Shown: one piece after another, positions 15,927 to 21,976 of the stretch
Layout of the letters: every line of letters starts with the position of its first letter
Position numbering within the stretch: position 1 is the stretch's first letter
From: Fen-1258 sp027348115
GTDB lineage: Bacteria > Bacteroidota > Ignavibacteria > Ignavibacteriales > Melioribacteraceae
Assembly (NCBI GenBank): GCA_027348115.1
Contig: DAIEQA010000022.1
Coordinates: 1 to 21,976, forward strand
Length of the DNA: 21,976 bases
Direction of reading: 5' to 3'
The notes under the pieces: model-generated
The model's input: only the letters and a program-made list of their open reading frames with translations
Database searches by the model: none
Told to the model about the DNA's origin: nothing
Translations under genes and position numbers: made by a program

Positions 15927-16118
15927 ATGAAAAAAGTTACGGAAAATAATTATTACAAATGGTCGGTAGAAAAGGGCGATTATAAGCGCGATGACGAATC
16001 GACAATTTCTCATCAAAGAAGAATTCAAAGAAAACGAAGAATTAAAATGGGTTTGATGCTGCTGCTTTACTTTACCGCGGTAGCAATTATCACGTACTTA
16101 ATAATTACTCATATTTGA
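15927..16118 (+). CDS. Small single-pass membrane protein, unrecognised
   Basis: This 63-residue reading frame encodes a charged N-terminal half with a strongly basic patch (HQRRIQRKRRIK, about 29-40) and then one membrane helix (about 41-61) ending in a two-residue tail. This fits an inner-membrane protein with its basic side in the cytoplasm by the positive-inside rule. AAAAGG directly precedes the ATG at 15927, which is too close for an ideal Shine-Dalgarno site. It stands alone between the aldehyde dehydrogenase and the convergent lptB, leaving one base between the two stop codons. I do not recognise a family. The clear charge/hydrophobicity split and the fit between neighbours make it more likely a gene than chance. 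Confidence 0.6.
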   Translation: MKKVTENNYYKWSVEKGDYKRDDESTISHQRRIQRKRRIKMGLMLLLYFTAVAIITYLIITHI

Positions 16119-16119
16119 G

Positions 16120-16863
16120 TTACGAATATCTGTCAAGCTTAAATTTCTCGCCGAGATATAATTTTCTTACATCGGCGTCTTCGGCAAGATCGTGAGCTTT
16201 ACCGTCCTTAAAAATTTTACCGTTGATTAATATATAAGCCCTATCGACTATGCTTAGCGTCTCATGTACGTTATGATCGGTAATAAGTATGCCTATTCCC
16301 TTATGTTTTAAATTGGCAACTATATTCATAATATCTTCCACGGCAATCGGATCGACGCCGGCAAAAGGTTCATCGAGAAGCATAAATTTTGGATTTGTTG
16401 CAAGAGCACGCGCAATTTCGCACCGCCGTCTCTCTCCGCCGCTGAGTTGGTAGCCCATACTTTTTCTAACGTGAACAATACCGAGTTCGTTCAAGAGTTT
16501 TTCCTGGCGTTCTTTTCTTTCTTGAGGAGTTAAATGCAACATCTGTAGTATAGCCATAATATTGTCTTCCACGCTTAACCTTCTAAAAACAGAGGCCTCC
16601 TGCGGAAGGTAACCAACGCCCATCTTGGCGCGTTTGTACATTGGCTCGCCTGTAATTTCCGCGTCTTCGAGAAAGACTTTCCCTTCGTTCGGTTTTATCA
16701 TTCCAACTATCATATAAAAAGTTGTTGTCTTTCCGGCGCCGTTAGGTCCAAGCAAACCCACAACTTCCCCCTGCTGAACATTGACTGAGACGTCGTTAAC
16801 AACTGCTCTTTTTTTATAAATCTTTTTAAGGCCTTCGCTTCGAAGAATCTGGTTTTCCGGCAT
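16120..16863 (-). CDS. lptB: LPS export ABC transporter ATP-binding protein LptB
   Basis: LptB is the cytoplasmic ATPase that, with LptF and LptG, pulls LPS out of the inner membrane into the Lpt bridge. The 247-residue protein shows Walker A GPNGAGKT (39-46), the Q-loop YLPQEASVFRRLSVEDN with Q88, signature LSGGERRR (140-147), Walker B MLLDEPFAGVDP with E165, and the H-loop TDHNVHETL with H197. The ASVFRRL/SVEDN segment and FAGVDPIAVEDI are characteristic of LptB rather than other ABC ATPases. Its ATG at 16863 is the only suitable start and lies 38 bases inside the end of the OstA-like gene, so translation is probably coupled. It is the last gene of the Kdo/LPS operon; lptF and lptG are not in the window. 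Confidence 0.96.
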   Translation of the reverse strand: MPENQILRSEGLKKIYKKRAVVNDVSVNVQQGEVVGLLGPNGAGKTTTFYMIVGMIKPNEGKVFLEDAEITGEPMYKRAKMGVGYLPQEASVFRRLSVEDNIMAILQMLHLTPQERKERQEKLLNELGIVHVRKSMGYQLSGGERRRCEIARALATNPKFMLLDEPFAGVDPIAVEDIMNIVANLKHKGIGILITDHNVHETLSIVDRAYILINGKIFKDGKAHDLAEDADVRKLYLGEKFKLDRYS

Positions 16864-18259
16864 AATACTTTTCTTCCTTTTCTAAATAGTAAAGCAGGTT
16901 TTTTCTGGCGGCAAGCATTTCTCTTTTAACCGGCTTGTTTTTATATAATCTAAAAGTCGGGATAGTAAAGTCTTTCTCCTTGCCTTCAATCAAATTTTCC
17001 GGGTGGTATTCGCTCACCGGTTTTCCGTAAAGTTTAACGTCGTTTACTTTTTTATCCTTGAAAAAAATTTTGGCCCGTTCGGCGCTGGATTTAAGCAGCC
17101 CGTTCGGCTGGTCTTTTTCGTAAAGATAATAGATGGAGAGAACATTTCCTTCTACCTCGGTGCGTTCCAATCCGTTTTCCCCGAAAAAGAGTTTCAGATT
17201 CTTCCCGGAAATTTGATCGTATCGGAAAAGCGAATCTTTATCGATATTGATAATCGAGGCGTTTGCTCTTACGTCAATCCAGTCGAGCCGGTTCTTTTTC
17301 AAGAAGATGTCGATCGAATCACCGACGAGTTGAGTTTGGTCATTCCAAATTACCGGAGCGCGCTCATCCTTTTCTCGTTTGAAAATTTCGAGCTTATCGC
17401 CCTGCTGAAAATAAAACGTCTGCCCGTTAACGGATGAAAAATCCCCGCGTAATATTTTAACCGAATCTGTGGCTATAAGTTTTTTTGAACTGTCGCCGAT
17501 TGATTCCATTTCCCTGGAGGAAATAAACAGGGTATCAAGTTTGCCGTCCGCTGTCGTATCGATCTTAACCATGAACGGCTGGCCGGTAATTTTTGAGTAC
17601 TTAAGACTATCGATGTTTTCCAAACGGTCTCCGAATAAGGCAAGATGATTTTTCGGATCGTACACTCTAACGTTGTTGAATGCATGAGACGTTTTGGACT
17701 TGCGGTAGAACACGAGACTATCCGTAAAAAGCGTAGAAGCCGTATCTCTCACCTGGACGTTTCCAAATGCAATACCTTTGTTCTCATCATTAAAATAAAA
17801 AAGCCGGTTGGCCAGCAATGTGGAAAGCGAATCCACCATTTTAACATTAACTGCAAAATCGGATTTCTTTTCGTTGAAATAATAATAGCCGTTCTGCGAT
17901 GTCAACTGAAAATGTTTGTCCGTCAACCAGATTCCGGAAGTTGAGTAAGCTACTTTGGTATCGCCGTAGTAAAATCCCCTGTCGGTTTTTATCAAGATGC
18001 TGTCCTGCGTAACCACCACGTGGCCCATGAGATCGGCAGTATTATTGGCAAGGAATTGAACGGCGGAATCGCAAGTAATTCTTATGTTGCCTTGAGTCAT
18101 AATAACATTACCGTGAACTTCGCGAACGTTTTCGCCGTTGAGGGTTTTCCCGATAAGCCGCTGGCCGGTAACCTGCAGAAGATCGCTGCTTACTTGCGCA
18201 CTCATAAAGCCCGCGTAAATACAGATTGATATGAGCGTGAATAAAAATCTACGCGTCAT
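16826..18259 (-). CDS. OstA/LptA-like LPS-transport protein
   Basis: The 477-residue product begins with a signal peptide (hydrophobic to about residue 20, probable cut after SAQ), so it acts in the periplasm. The first ~130 residues carry the OstA/LptA beta-jellyroll pattern: GQRLIGKTLNGENVREVHGNVIMTQ, NIRITCDSAVQF, ADLMGHVVVTQ, SILIKTDRGFYYGDTKVAY in pieces. Further strand-rich segments repeat similar units to about residue 390. Classical LptA is about 180 residues; this long multi-repeat form is the OstA-like type seen in Bacteroidota and relatives, probably forming an extended bridge for LPS. The highly basic tail is encoded within the lptB overlap. It overlaps lptC by 4 nt (ATGA) upstream. 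Calling it strictly lptA would overstate the match, so I leave the symbol blank. Confidence 0.88.
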   Translation of the reverse strand: MTRRFLFTLISICIYAGFMSAQVSSDLLQVTGQRLIGKTLNGENVREVHGNVIMTQGNIRITCDSAVQFLANNTADLMGHVVVTQDSILIKTDRGFYYGDTKVAYSTSGIWLTDKHFQLTSQNGYYYFNEKKSDFAVNVKMVDSLSTLLANRLFYFNDENKGIAFGNVQVRDTASTLFTDSLVFYRKSKTSHAFNNVRVYDPKNHLALFGDRLENIDSLKYSKITGQPFMVKIDTTADGKLDTLFISSREMESIGDSSKKLIATDSVKILRGDFSSVNGQTFYFQQGDKLEIFKREKDERAPVIWNDQTQLVGDSIDIFLKKNRLDWIDVRANASIINIDKDSLFRYDQISGKNLKLFFGENGLERTEVEGNVLSIYYLYEKDQPNGLLKSSAERAKIFFKDKKVNDVKLYGKPVSEYHPENLIEGKEKDFTIPTFRLYKNKPVKREMLAARKNLLYYLEKEEKYYAGKPDSSKRRP

Positions 18260-18798
18260 TTTTTCTTATTGTTTATTGTTGTTGAATAGGTAATGTTGAA
18301 AATAGTATAATTGCTTAACCGCTGATCCGATTCAAGGCCGTAGCCCTCGATAATTTCTTTAGGCGAAGTAATTCTTACAAATTTATCCGTAACTATTTTT
18401 TGATCGCTGTTGAGCCACATCAACTGACTTGTATTAAGAACGACACCGCTGTCATTGCGGGCAACTACACTATCCATCGCGTACATGTTTTGAGTAACGT
18501 CGTCCACTTTTCCTCTTAGCGCAGTTAGGGTTGTTGTTGCTTTTTGGCTGCTGTCGTAAAAATTTATTTTAATTCCGTCAAGCAGGGTAATTCTTTGTTT
18601 CTCGAACATTTTAAGATGATCTGCAAAGAGTACCGCCTTTATCAAACCGTCGTTTGTAAAAGTGATTTTCGAATTCCAGCTTTCGTTGGAAGGAATTTCT
18701 CCCTCGACCCCGGACTTATCTATTTGCGGCTGAATTTTTTCTTCCGAACATGAAGCGGCGACAAAAAGTAAAAGCAATAATGTCAGCTCACGTATCAT
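18256..18798 (-). CDS. lptC: LPS export protein LptC, lipoprotein form
   Basis: LptC connects the LptBFG transporter to LptA and passes LPS along. The 180-residue product starts with a lipoprotein signal (LLLLLFVAASC, lipobox cysteine C17), so it is lipid-anchored rather than held by the membrane helix found in E. coli LptC. The remainder fits the LptC fold: SWNSKITFTNDGLIKAVLFADHLK in pieces, LLDGIKINFYDSSQK, TTTLTALRGKVDDVTQNMYAMDSVV, LNTSQLMWLNSDQKIVTDKFVRI, and EIIEGYGLESDQRLSNYTI near the end. It overlaps both kdsD and the OstA-like gene by 4 nt (ATGA), indicating tight translational coupling. The sequence is divergent, as usual for LptC, but motif order and neighbours make the call firm. 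Confidence 0.88.
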   Translation of the reverse strand: MIRELTLLLLLFVAASCSEEKIQPQIDKSGVEGEIPSNESWNSKITFTNDGLIKAVLFADHLKMFEKQRITLLDGIKINFYDSSQKATTTLTALRGKVDDVTQNMYAMDSVVARNDSGVVLNTSQLMWLNSDQKIVTDKFVRITSPKEIIEGYGLESDQRLSNYTIFNITYSTTINNKKK

Positions 18799-19772
18799 CT
18801 TGATTGGAGACCCAGCTTTACAAGATCGTGCAGATGCAGAATTCCTTCGGGTTTGTTTAGTTCATCAACCACTATGAGCGAGGTGATATTAAAATTTTCC
18901 ATCTGCTGAAGAGCGAACGATGCCAGGTATTCCTTCGAAATAGTTTTCGGCTTCCTCGTCATCATATCCGCCGCAGTTAAATTTTTGATATCGAGAGTCT
19001 TTTCAAGCAGGCGGCGTAAATCGCCGTCGGTAATAATTCCGCTGAGAGCGCCTTCATTACCAATCACGCAGGTTGTTCCAAGCCGCTTCGATGTAATCTC
19101 AAGGATAACATCTTTAATCGGGGCTTTCTCGGTTACAGTAGGCAAATCTTTGCCTTTTATCATTATCTCGGAAATTTTTAACGACAATCTTTTACCCAGA
19201 CTTCCGCCGGGATGAAACAATGCAAAGTCTTCTGCGGTAAATCCTCTCATTTCAAGAAGCGCTATCGCAAGAGCGTCGCCCATTACGAGCGCGGCAGTCG
19301 TTGAAGCGGTTGGAGCGAGATCGTGAGGGCATGCCTCTTCCTTAACCCCAACGTTAAGAATAATATCACATTCTTTACCTATCTTGGAATCGTTCTCGCC
19401 GAGCATTCCGATTATCTTCACGCCGATTCTTTTAAACATCGGAATCAGATCGCTAAGCTCCTCCGTGTTGCCGCTCTTGGAAATTAAAATTACTATATCG
19501 TCTTTACGAACCATGCCAAGGTCGCCGTGAAGCGCGTCCGTGGGATGCATAAAAATTGCGGCAGTGCCTGTCGAGTTCATTGTGGCAACAATTTTACGCG
19601 CAATGATTCCCGACTTTCCCATCCCGGTAAATACAACCCTGCCTTTGGAATTAAAAATAATATTGACGGCGTTCTCAAAATTTTTATCGATGCTGCTTTC
19701 AAGATTAAGAACCGCGCTGCCCTCTATCCTAATTACTTCTTTTCCCTTGGCTATAATTTGATTCTCGGTCAA
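18795..19772 (-). CDS. kdsD: Arabinose-5-phosphate isomerase (KdsD/KpsF family)
   Basis: KdsD converts ribulose-5-phosphate to arabinose-5-phosphate, the first committed step to Kdo. The 325-residue protein has a SIS domain (about 40-180) with VVFTGMGKSGIIARKIV, HPTDALHGDLGMV, ISKSGNTEEL, CPHDLAPTASTTAALVMGDALA and FHPGGSLGKRL. Two CBS domains follow (about 205-255 and 268-320). This is the full-length architecture; GutQ-type isomerases look the same, but the operon context points to Kdo. The start is TTG at 19772: no ATG occurs before the SIS core, and AGAGG lies 5 bases upstream. The start is 8 nt past the stop of the preceding unknown gene, and the end overlaps lptC. Confidence 0.95.
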   Translation of the reverse strand: MTENQIIAKGKEVIRIEGSAVLNLESSIDKNFENAVNIIFNSKGRVVFTGMGKSGIIARKIVATMNSTGTAAIFMHPTDALHGDLGMVRKDDIVILISKSGNTEELSDLIPMFKRIGVKIIGMLGENDSKIGKECDIILNVGVKEEACPHDLAPTASTTAALVMGDALAIALLEMRGFTAEDFALFHPGGSLGKRLSLKISEIMIKGKDLPTVTEKAPIKDVILEITSKRLGTTCVIGNEGALSGIITDGDLRRLLEKTLDIKNLTAADMMTRKPKTISKEYLASFALQQMENFNITSLIVVDELNKPEGILHLHDLVKLGLQSR

Positions 19773-19777
19773 CCGAA

Positions 19778-19782
19778 CCTCT
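19778..19782 (-). promoter_or_regulatory. Shine-Dalgarno site supporting the TTG start of kdsD
   Basis: On the minus strand AGAGG lies 5 bases before the TTG at 19772 and overlaps the stop codon of the upstream 249-residue gene (TAG at 19783-19781). Terminating ribosomes could therefore restart directly on kdsD. This site is the main reason for accepting the unusual start codon. Confidence 0.7.
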
Positions 19783-20530
19783 ATTTTTTGAATATATCCA
19801 AAAAAGATTTTTTCTTTTGATCTTCTTTCTTAGCAAACAAATTGTAATCTAATTCAACACGGTTCCAATGCTTGTTATAAATTAAGAAGCCGGCAATCAA
19901 TTGCTCGTCAGTAAATTCATTTAGATGCGTAAAGATTCTCCCGGGGTCGAGCGCGGTTTCCGGATCTTTATTTTGCATAAGAATCATAATTTCGTTGTAA
20001 TAATTTGTAACCGGCACAAAATGATTGATGCCGCTTTCCGCGTTGTAAACCCAAATTTTTTTATGCGAAGGCGCAATAGCCAGAACAATTTTGTCTTTGA
20101 TTAAAACTACTTCCCTTATATCTCCGCCGTCGTTGGGGGCTTTTAGTCCCGGCTTCCAATCCGAGTAAGTCCAAATTTTTGCGCCGCCAGGGTCGGCAGG
20201 AATAGTTTCGCCTTTTAAACTTTTTATGTCCACTTCAATTTGGTTTTCAAATTCTTCGTGAATGGTTACGTAAATTTGTGCGTTTGCGTAAACGATATTG
20301 GCAATTGCAAAAATCGGCGCAGACGGATCTTCAAGATCAACAACATCGTGTGCTTCTCCGAGTACTAAATTTCCCGCGCCGAATCTTCCGTAACCGATAA
20401 CCATTAGACTATCGATTAGCTCGCGGTACTTTTTATAACCGGGTTTATTTTCGGGAAGCGCGGCAAAGAGCCAAAATTTTTCATTATCGCTCAGTTCGCG
20501 CGGAAACAACTCGTTAGCATTTTGTTGCAC
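19781..20530 (-). CDS. Conserved-looking protein of unknown function in the Kdo operon
   Basis: The 249-residue product matches no family I recognise. It has no signal peptide or membrane helix, so it is probably cytoplasmic. The N-terminal third (ELSDNEKFWLFAALPENKPGYKKYRELID) looks helical. The middle alternates short hydrophobic strands and turns (FAIANIVYANAQIYVTIHEEF, GGAKIWTYSDWKPG, REVVLIKDKIVLAIAPSHKKIWVY, in pieces). The C-terminus is lysine-rich (AKKEDQKKKSF) and ends in DIFKK. The start is GTG at 20530, 17 bases inside kdsC, supported by AAGGAGG 9 bases upstream. Its stop lies 8 nt before kdsD, inside that gene's ribosome site. Being wedged between two Kdo enzymes suggests a role in Kdo/LPS supply, or a generic cell-surface regulatory role, but nothing in the sequence shows which. 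Confidence 0.85.
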   Translation of the reverse strand: MQQNANELFPRELSDNEKFWLFAALPENKPGYKKYRELIDSLMVIGYGRFGAGNLVLGEAHDVVDLEDPSAPIFAIANIVYANAQIYVTIHEEFENQIEVDIKSLKGETIPADPGGAKIWTYSDWKPGLKAPNDGGDIREVVLIKDKIVLAIAPSHKKIWVYNAESGINHFVPVTNYYNEIMILMQNKDPETALDPGRIFTHLNEFTDEQLIAGFLIYNKHWNRVELDYNLFAKKEDQKKKSFLDIFKK

Positions 20531-21011
20531 GGTTTGCCGCCTCCTTCGATCGTTTAAATAAATTAATTATCTCATCGAGCAAGTCGTCGCAGCTTTCGGC
20601 TTTAGCAATAAAGCTTACGCTGCGTTTAACTTCCCTTTTGGCGTTCCTTGGCGCGCAGGAAACTCCGCACTGCCGCAGCAGGGGAATATCGAGCAGATCG
20701 TCGCCTATATAAAATACGTTTTTATAATCAATATTTTTTTCTTCCAAGAACTGCCGGGTCAAAGAAACTTTGTCTATAGAGGATGAAAACACAATACAAT
20801 TTTCGATTGACCGCAGCCGGGATAGATGCTCGTCTTCCTTTCCTGCAGTAACTATTCCGAAGAGCGTGCCGAGATTTTTAAATTCTCTTGCAGCCCGGCT
20901 TACCCTCGAATAACAATTTTCGAACGAAGCGTTATCACTTCTTAAGACGCCGTCCAGGTCAAACAAAAAAATCTTTAGTTCACGAATCCTTGCGCCCAGT
21001 TCACTTCTCAT
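20514..21011 (-). CDS. kdsC: HAD-family phosphatase, probable Kdo-8-phosphate phosphatase (KdsC-like)
   Basis: KdsC removes the phosphate from Kdo-8-phosphate. The 165-residue protein is a cap-less HAD phosphatase of the right size. Motif I is LFDLDGVLRSD (D18, D20), motif II is IVTAGKE (T55), motif III lysine is K81 in IDKVSL, and motif IV is YIGDDLLDIPLL (D104, D105, D108), followed by GVSCAPRNAKREVK. Motif IV and the APRNA block match KdsC well. Other KdsC hallmarks are altered: the TDG after motif I is RSD, the K-F-x-VRDGxGI stretch is replaced, ITGRxS reads VTAGKE, and the glycine-rich GGxGAVRE tail is absent. Position between kdsA and kdsD makes KdsC the best call; a different sugar-phosphate specificity is possible. 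It overlaps kdsA by 11 nt and the unknown gene by 17 nt. Confidence 0.8.
   Translation of the reverse strand: MRSELGARIRELKIFLFDLDGVLRSDNASFENCYSRVSRAAREFKNLGTLFGIVTAGKEDEHLSRLRSIENCIVFSSSIDKVSLTRQFLEEKNIDYKNVFYIGDDLLDIPLLRQCGVSCAPRNAKREVKRSVSFIAKAESCDDLLDEIINLFKRSKEAANRATKC
20540..20546 (-). promoter_or_regulatory. Shine-Dalgarno site of the 249-residue unknown gene
   Basis: A perfect AAGGAGG on the minus strand lies 9 bases before the GTG at 20530, inside the end of kdsC. Such a strong site within another gene's coding sequence supports the GTG as a real start and argues that the unknown gene is genuinely translated. Confidence 0.75.
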
Positions 21012-21816
21012 TCTTAACCACTTCGTCGATCCGTTTTATAGTAACCAATAATTTTTTCAAATGTGCTAAAGGAAGCTGGCTTGCAGCATCGCTTAATGCT
21101 TTGGACGGTTCCGGGTGAACTTCTAAAAATAATCCGTCAACTCCAACAGCAACGGCCGCTCTTGCCAATGTAGGAATAAAGCGTCTATCGCCGCCGGATA
21201 CATTTGTGCTGCTCGGCAGTTGAACGGCGTGGGTTGCGTCCATAATAACCGGGTAACCGAATTCCTTCATTATCTCAAGGCCGCGCATATCCACAACAAG
21301 ATTGTGATAACCGAACGAAGAGCCCCTTTCGGTAAGCAGAATCTTTTTGTTCTTAGCCGATTCAATTTTTTCAACCACATGCTTCATATCATCAGGGGAT
21401 AGAAACTGACCCTTCTTTACATTCACGGTTTTGCCTGTCCGCGCGGCACAAATTAACAAATCTGTTTGGCGGGAAAGAAAAGCCGGTATCTGAAGAACAT
21501 CCGCTACTTCAGCAACCGATTCGATTTCGCCTACTTCGTGCACATCCGTAAGTATAGGAACACAGAATTCTTTTTTTACCTTCGCCAGAATTTTTAACGC
21601 CTTATCAATATTAATCCCGGAAAAAGATTTAATGCTTGTTCGGTTAGCTTTTTTGTAGCTCGATTTAAAAATGAACGGGATGTTCAGTTCATCAGTAATG
21701 TTTTTGATCTGCTCTGCCGTATGCAGAGTTACTTTTTCGTTTTCGACCACGCATGGCCCGGCTATAAGGACTAAAGGCAGCCCATCGCCTATTTTGATTT
21801 TGTTTACTCGAACCAT
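21001..21816 (-). CDS. kdsA: 3-deoxy-8-phosphooctulonate synthase (Kdo-8-P synthase), metal-dependent type
   Basis: KdsA condenses PEP with arabinose-5-phosphate to give Kdo-8-phosphate in the cytoplasm. The 271-residue TIM-barrel protein shows LVLIAGPCVVENE, FKSSYKKANRTSIKSFSG, LTDVHE, DVLQIPAFLSRQTDLL, TVNVKKGQFLSP, ILLTERGSSFGYHNLVVDMR, PVIMDATHAVQLP, GGDRRFIPTLARAA and LFLEVHPEPSKALSDAASQLPL. C22 in AGPC, together with H in ATHAVQ, E in FLEVHP and D in LSDAAS, are the four ligands of the metal-dependent (Aquifex-like) class; E. coli has Asn at the Cys position. The ATG at 21816 follows GAGG by 3 bases. It is the first LPS gene of the leftward operon and lies 35 nt after ruvB. Confidence 0.97.
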   Translation of the reverse strand: MVRVNKIKIGDGLPLVLIAGPCVVENEKVTLHTAEQIKNITDELNIPFIFKSSYKKANRTSIKSFSGINIDKALKILAKVKKEFCVPILTDVHEVGEIESVAEVADVLQIPAFLSRQTDLLICAARTGKTVNVKKGQFLSPDDMKHVVEKIESAKNKKILLTERGSSFGYHNLVVDMRGLEIMKEFGYPVIMDATHAVQLPSSTNVSGGDRRFIPTLARAAVAVGVDGLFLEVHPEPSKALSDAASQLPLAHLKKLLVTIKRIDEVVKNEK

Positions 21817-21831
21817 AATCCTCAGATGTTT

Positions 21832-21846
21832 TCCGCCTCAGGCGGA
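21832..21846. repeat. GC-rich palindrome between ruvB and kdsA
   Basis: TCCGCC (21832-21837) and GGCGGA (21841-21846) form a perfect inverted repeat around a 3-base loop in the 35-base gap. In the leftward transcripts it would form a hairpin just after the ruvB stop and about 15 bases before kdsA. No T tract follows on the minus strand, so it is a processing, attenuating or partial-termination hairpin rather than a standard terminator. I see no second copy in the window. Confidence 0.5.
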
Positions 21847-21851
21847 TTTAT

Positions 21852-21976
21852 TTAATCGAAAAATGTTTGCTGATCTTTAGCTTTACCGCGTTTCTTATTA
21901 AACCGAATATAGGCAAGATCGGTAGCTTCTCTTCCACGCGGAGTGCGCTGAATGAATCCCTGCTGAATTAAAAACG
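21852..21976 (-). CDS. ruvB: Holliday junction helicase RuvB, C-terminal end only
   Basis: Only the last 41 codons are in the window; the gene continues beyond the right edge. The translated end contains FLIQQGFIQRTPRGREATDL, the winged-helix segment at the C-terminus of RuvB that contacts DNA (typical consensus: QGFLQRTPRGRVAT). RuvB is the AAA+ motor driving branch migration with RuvA. After this segment an extra tail (AYIRFNKKRGKAKDQQTFFD) runs past the usual AYxHLG ending. The stop is TAA at 21854-21852. ruvB and kdsA point the same way, so read-through from ruvB into the Kdo operon is possible. Confidence 0.93.
   Translation of the reverse strand, partial: FLIQQGFIQRTPRGREATDLAYIRFNKKRGKAKDQQTFFD

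Noticed and set aside
17003..17437. 144-codon open frame on the plus strand inside the OstA-like gene
   Set aside because: It is fully antisense to a well-supported gene, has no recognisable motif and no ribosome site; long shadow frames are expected here.
1..21976. Search by eye for CRISPR arrays, insertion sequences, tRNA/rRNA genes, toxin-antitoxin or phage-defence modules
   Set aside because: No regularly spaced repeats, transposase motifs, tRNA-like cloverleaf ends or defence-type domains were seen; gene content and spacing are those of ordinary core chromosome.

Overview
The window looks like chromosomal core DNA from a Gram-negative bacterium of the Bacteroidota/Chlorobiota group, most likely an Ignavibacteria-like lineage (an inference from gene style, not a database match). 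The DNA is AT-rich and tightly packed. An outer-membrane LPS/Kdo pathway is present. MetF and the OstA-like protein resemble the Bacteroidota-type versions, and the LytS/LytTR pair with LiaF-like proteins is common in that group. Several genes nevertheless carry clear Shine-Dalgarno sequences (GGAGG, AGAGG), and GTG or TTG starts occur. I see no mobile element, CRISPR array, tRNA or rRNA, and no gene-free stretch longer than about 180 bases.

Layout. (1) 2-667 (+) is the C-terminal part of dprA, running tail to tail into a leftward block. (2) The leftward block 7820-664 reads, in transcription order: membrane-anchored penicillin-acylase-family hydrolase, metF, a Gfo/Idh/MocA-fold protein lacking its usual catalytic residues, ddl, an FtsB/DivIC-like protein and rarA. 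Spacing from metF onward is short (1-50 nt), so metF-gfo-ddl-ftsB-rarA is plausibly one operon. (3) From a divergent region at 7821-7936 the rightward block holds rmuC, a secreted six-hairpin glycosidase-like protein and a hairpin terminator. (4) 10836-14112 is a four-gene envelope-sensing operon: two tandem LiaF-like membrane proteins, a LytS-type histidine kinase and a LytTR response regulator. (5) 14231-15823 is a CoA-acylating-type aldehyde dehydrogenase with a C-terminal tail resembling a microcompartment targeting peptide, followed by a 63-residue membrane protein. (6) The leftward block 21976-16120 is the end of ruvB, then kdsA, kdsC-like, an unknown 249-residue gene, kdsD, lptC, an OstA/LptA-like gene and lptB, all overlapping or nearly so.

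How the genes work together. Block 6 joins Kdo synthesis (KdsD makes arabinose-5-P, KdsA condenses it with PEP, KdsC removes the phosphate) to the LPS export machine (LptC, LptA-like, LptB), so sugar supply and transport are probably co-expressed. Ddl, the FtsB-like protein and the Lia-like operon add peptidoglycan, division and envelope-stress functions. DprA, RarA, RmuC and RuvB are recombination or replication-repair proteins scattered between them.

The most interesting leads are the Lia-like/LytTR four-gene system, the C-terminal tail of the aldehyde dehydrogenase, the Gfo/Idh/MocA protein with catalytic substitutions, and the unrecognised gene locked inside the Kdo operon. None is proven to be a new system from sequence alone.
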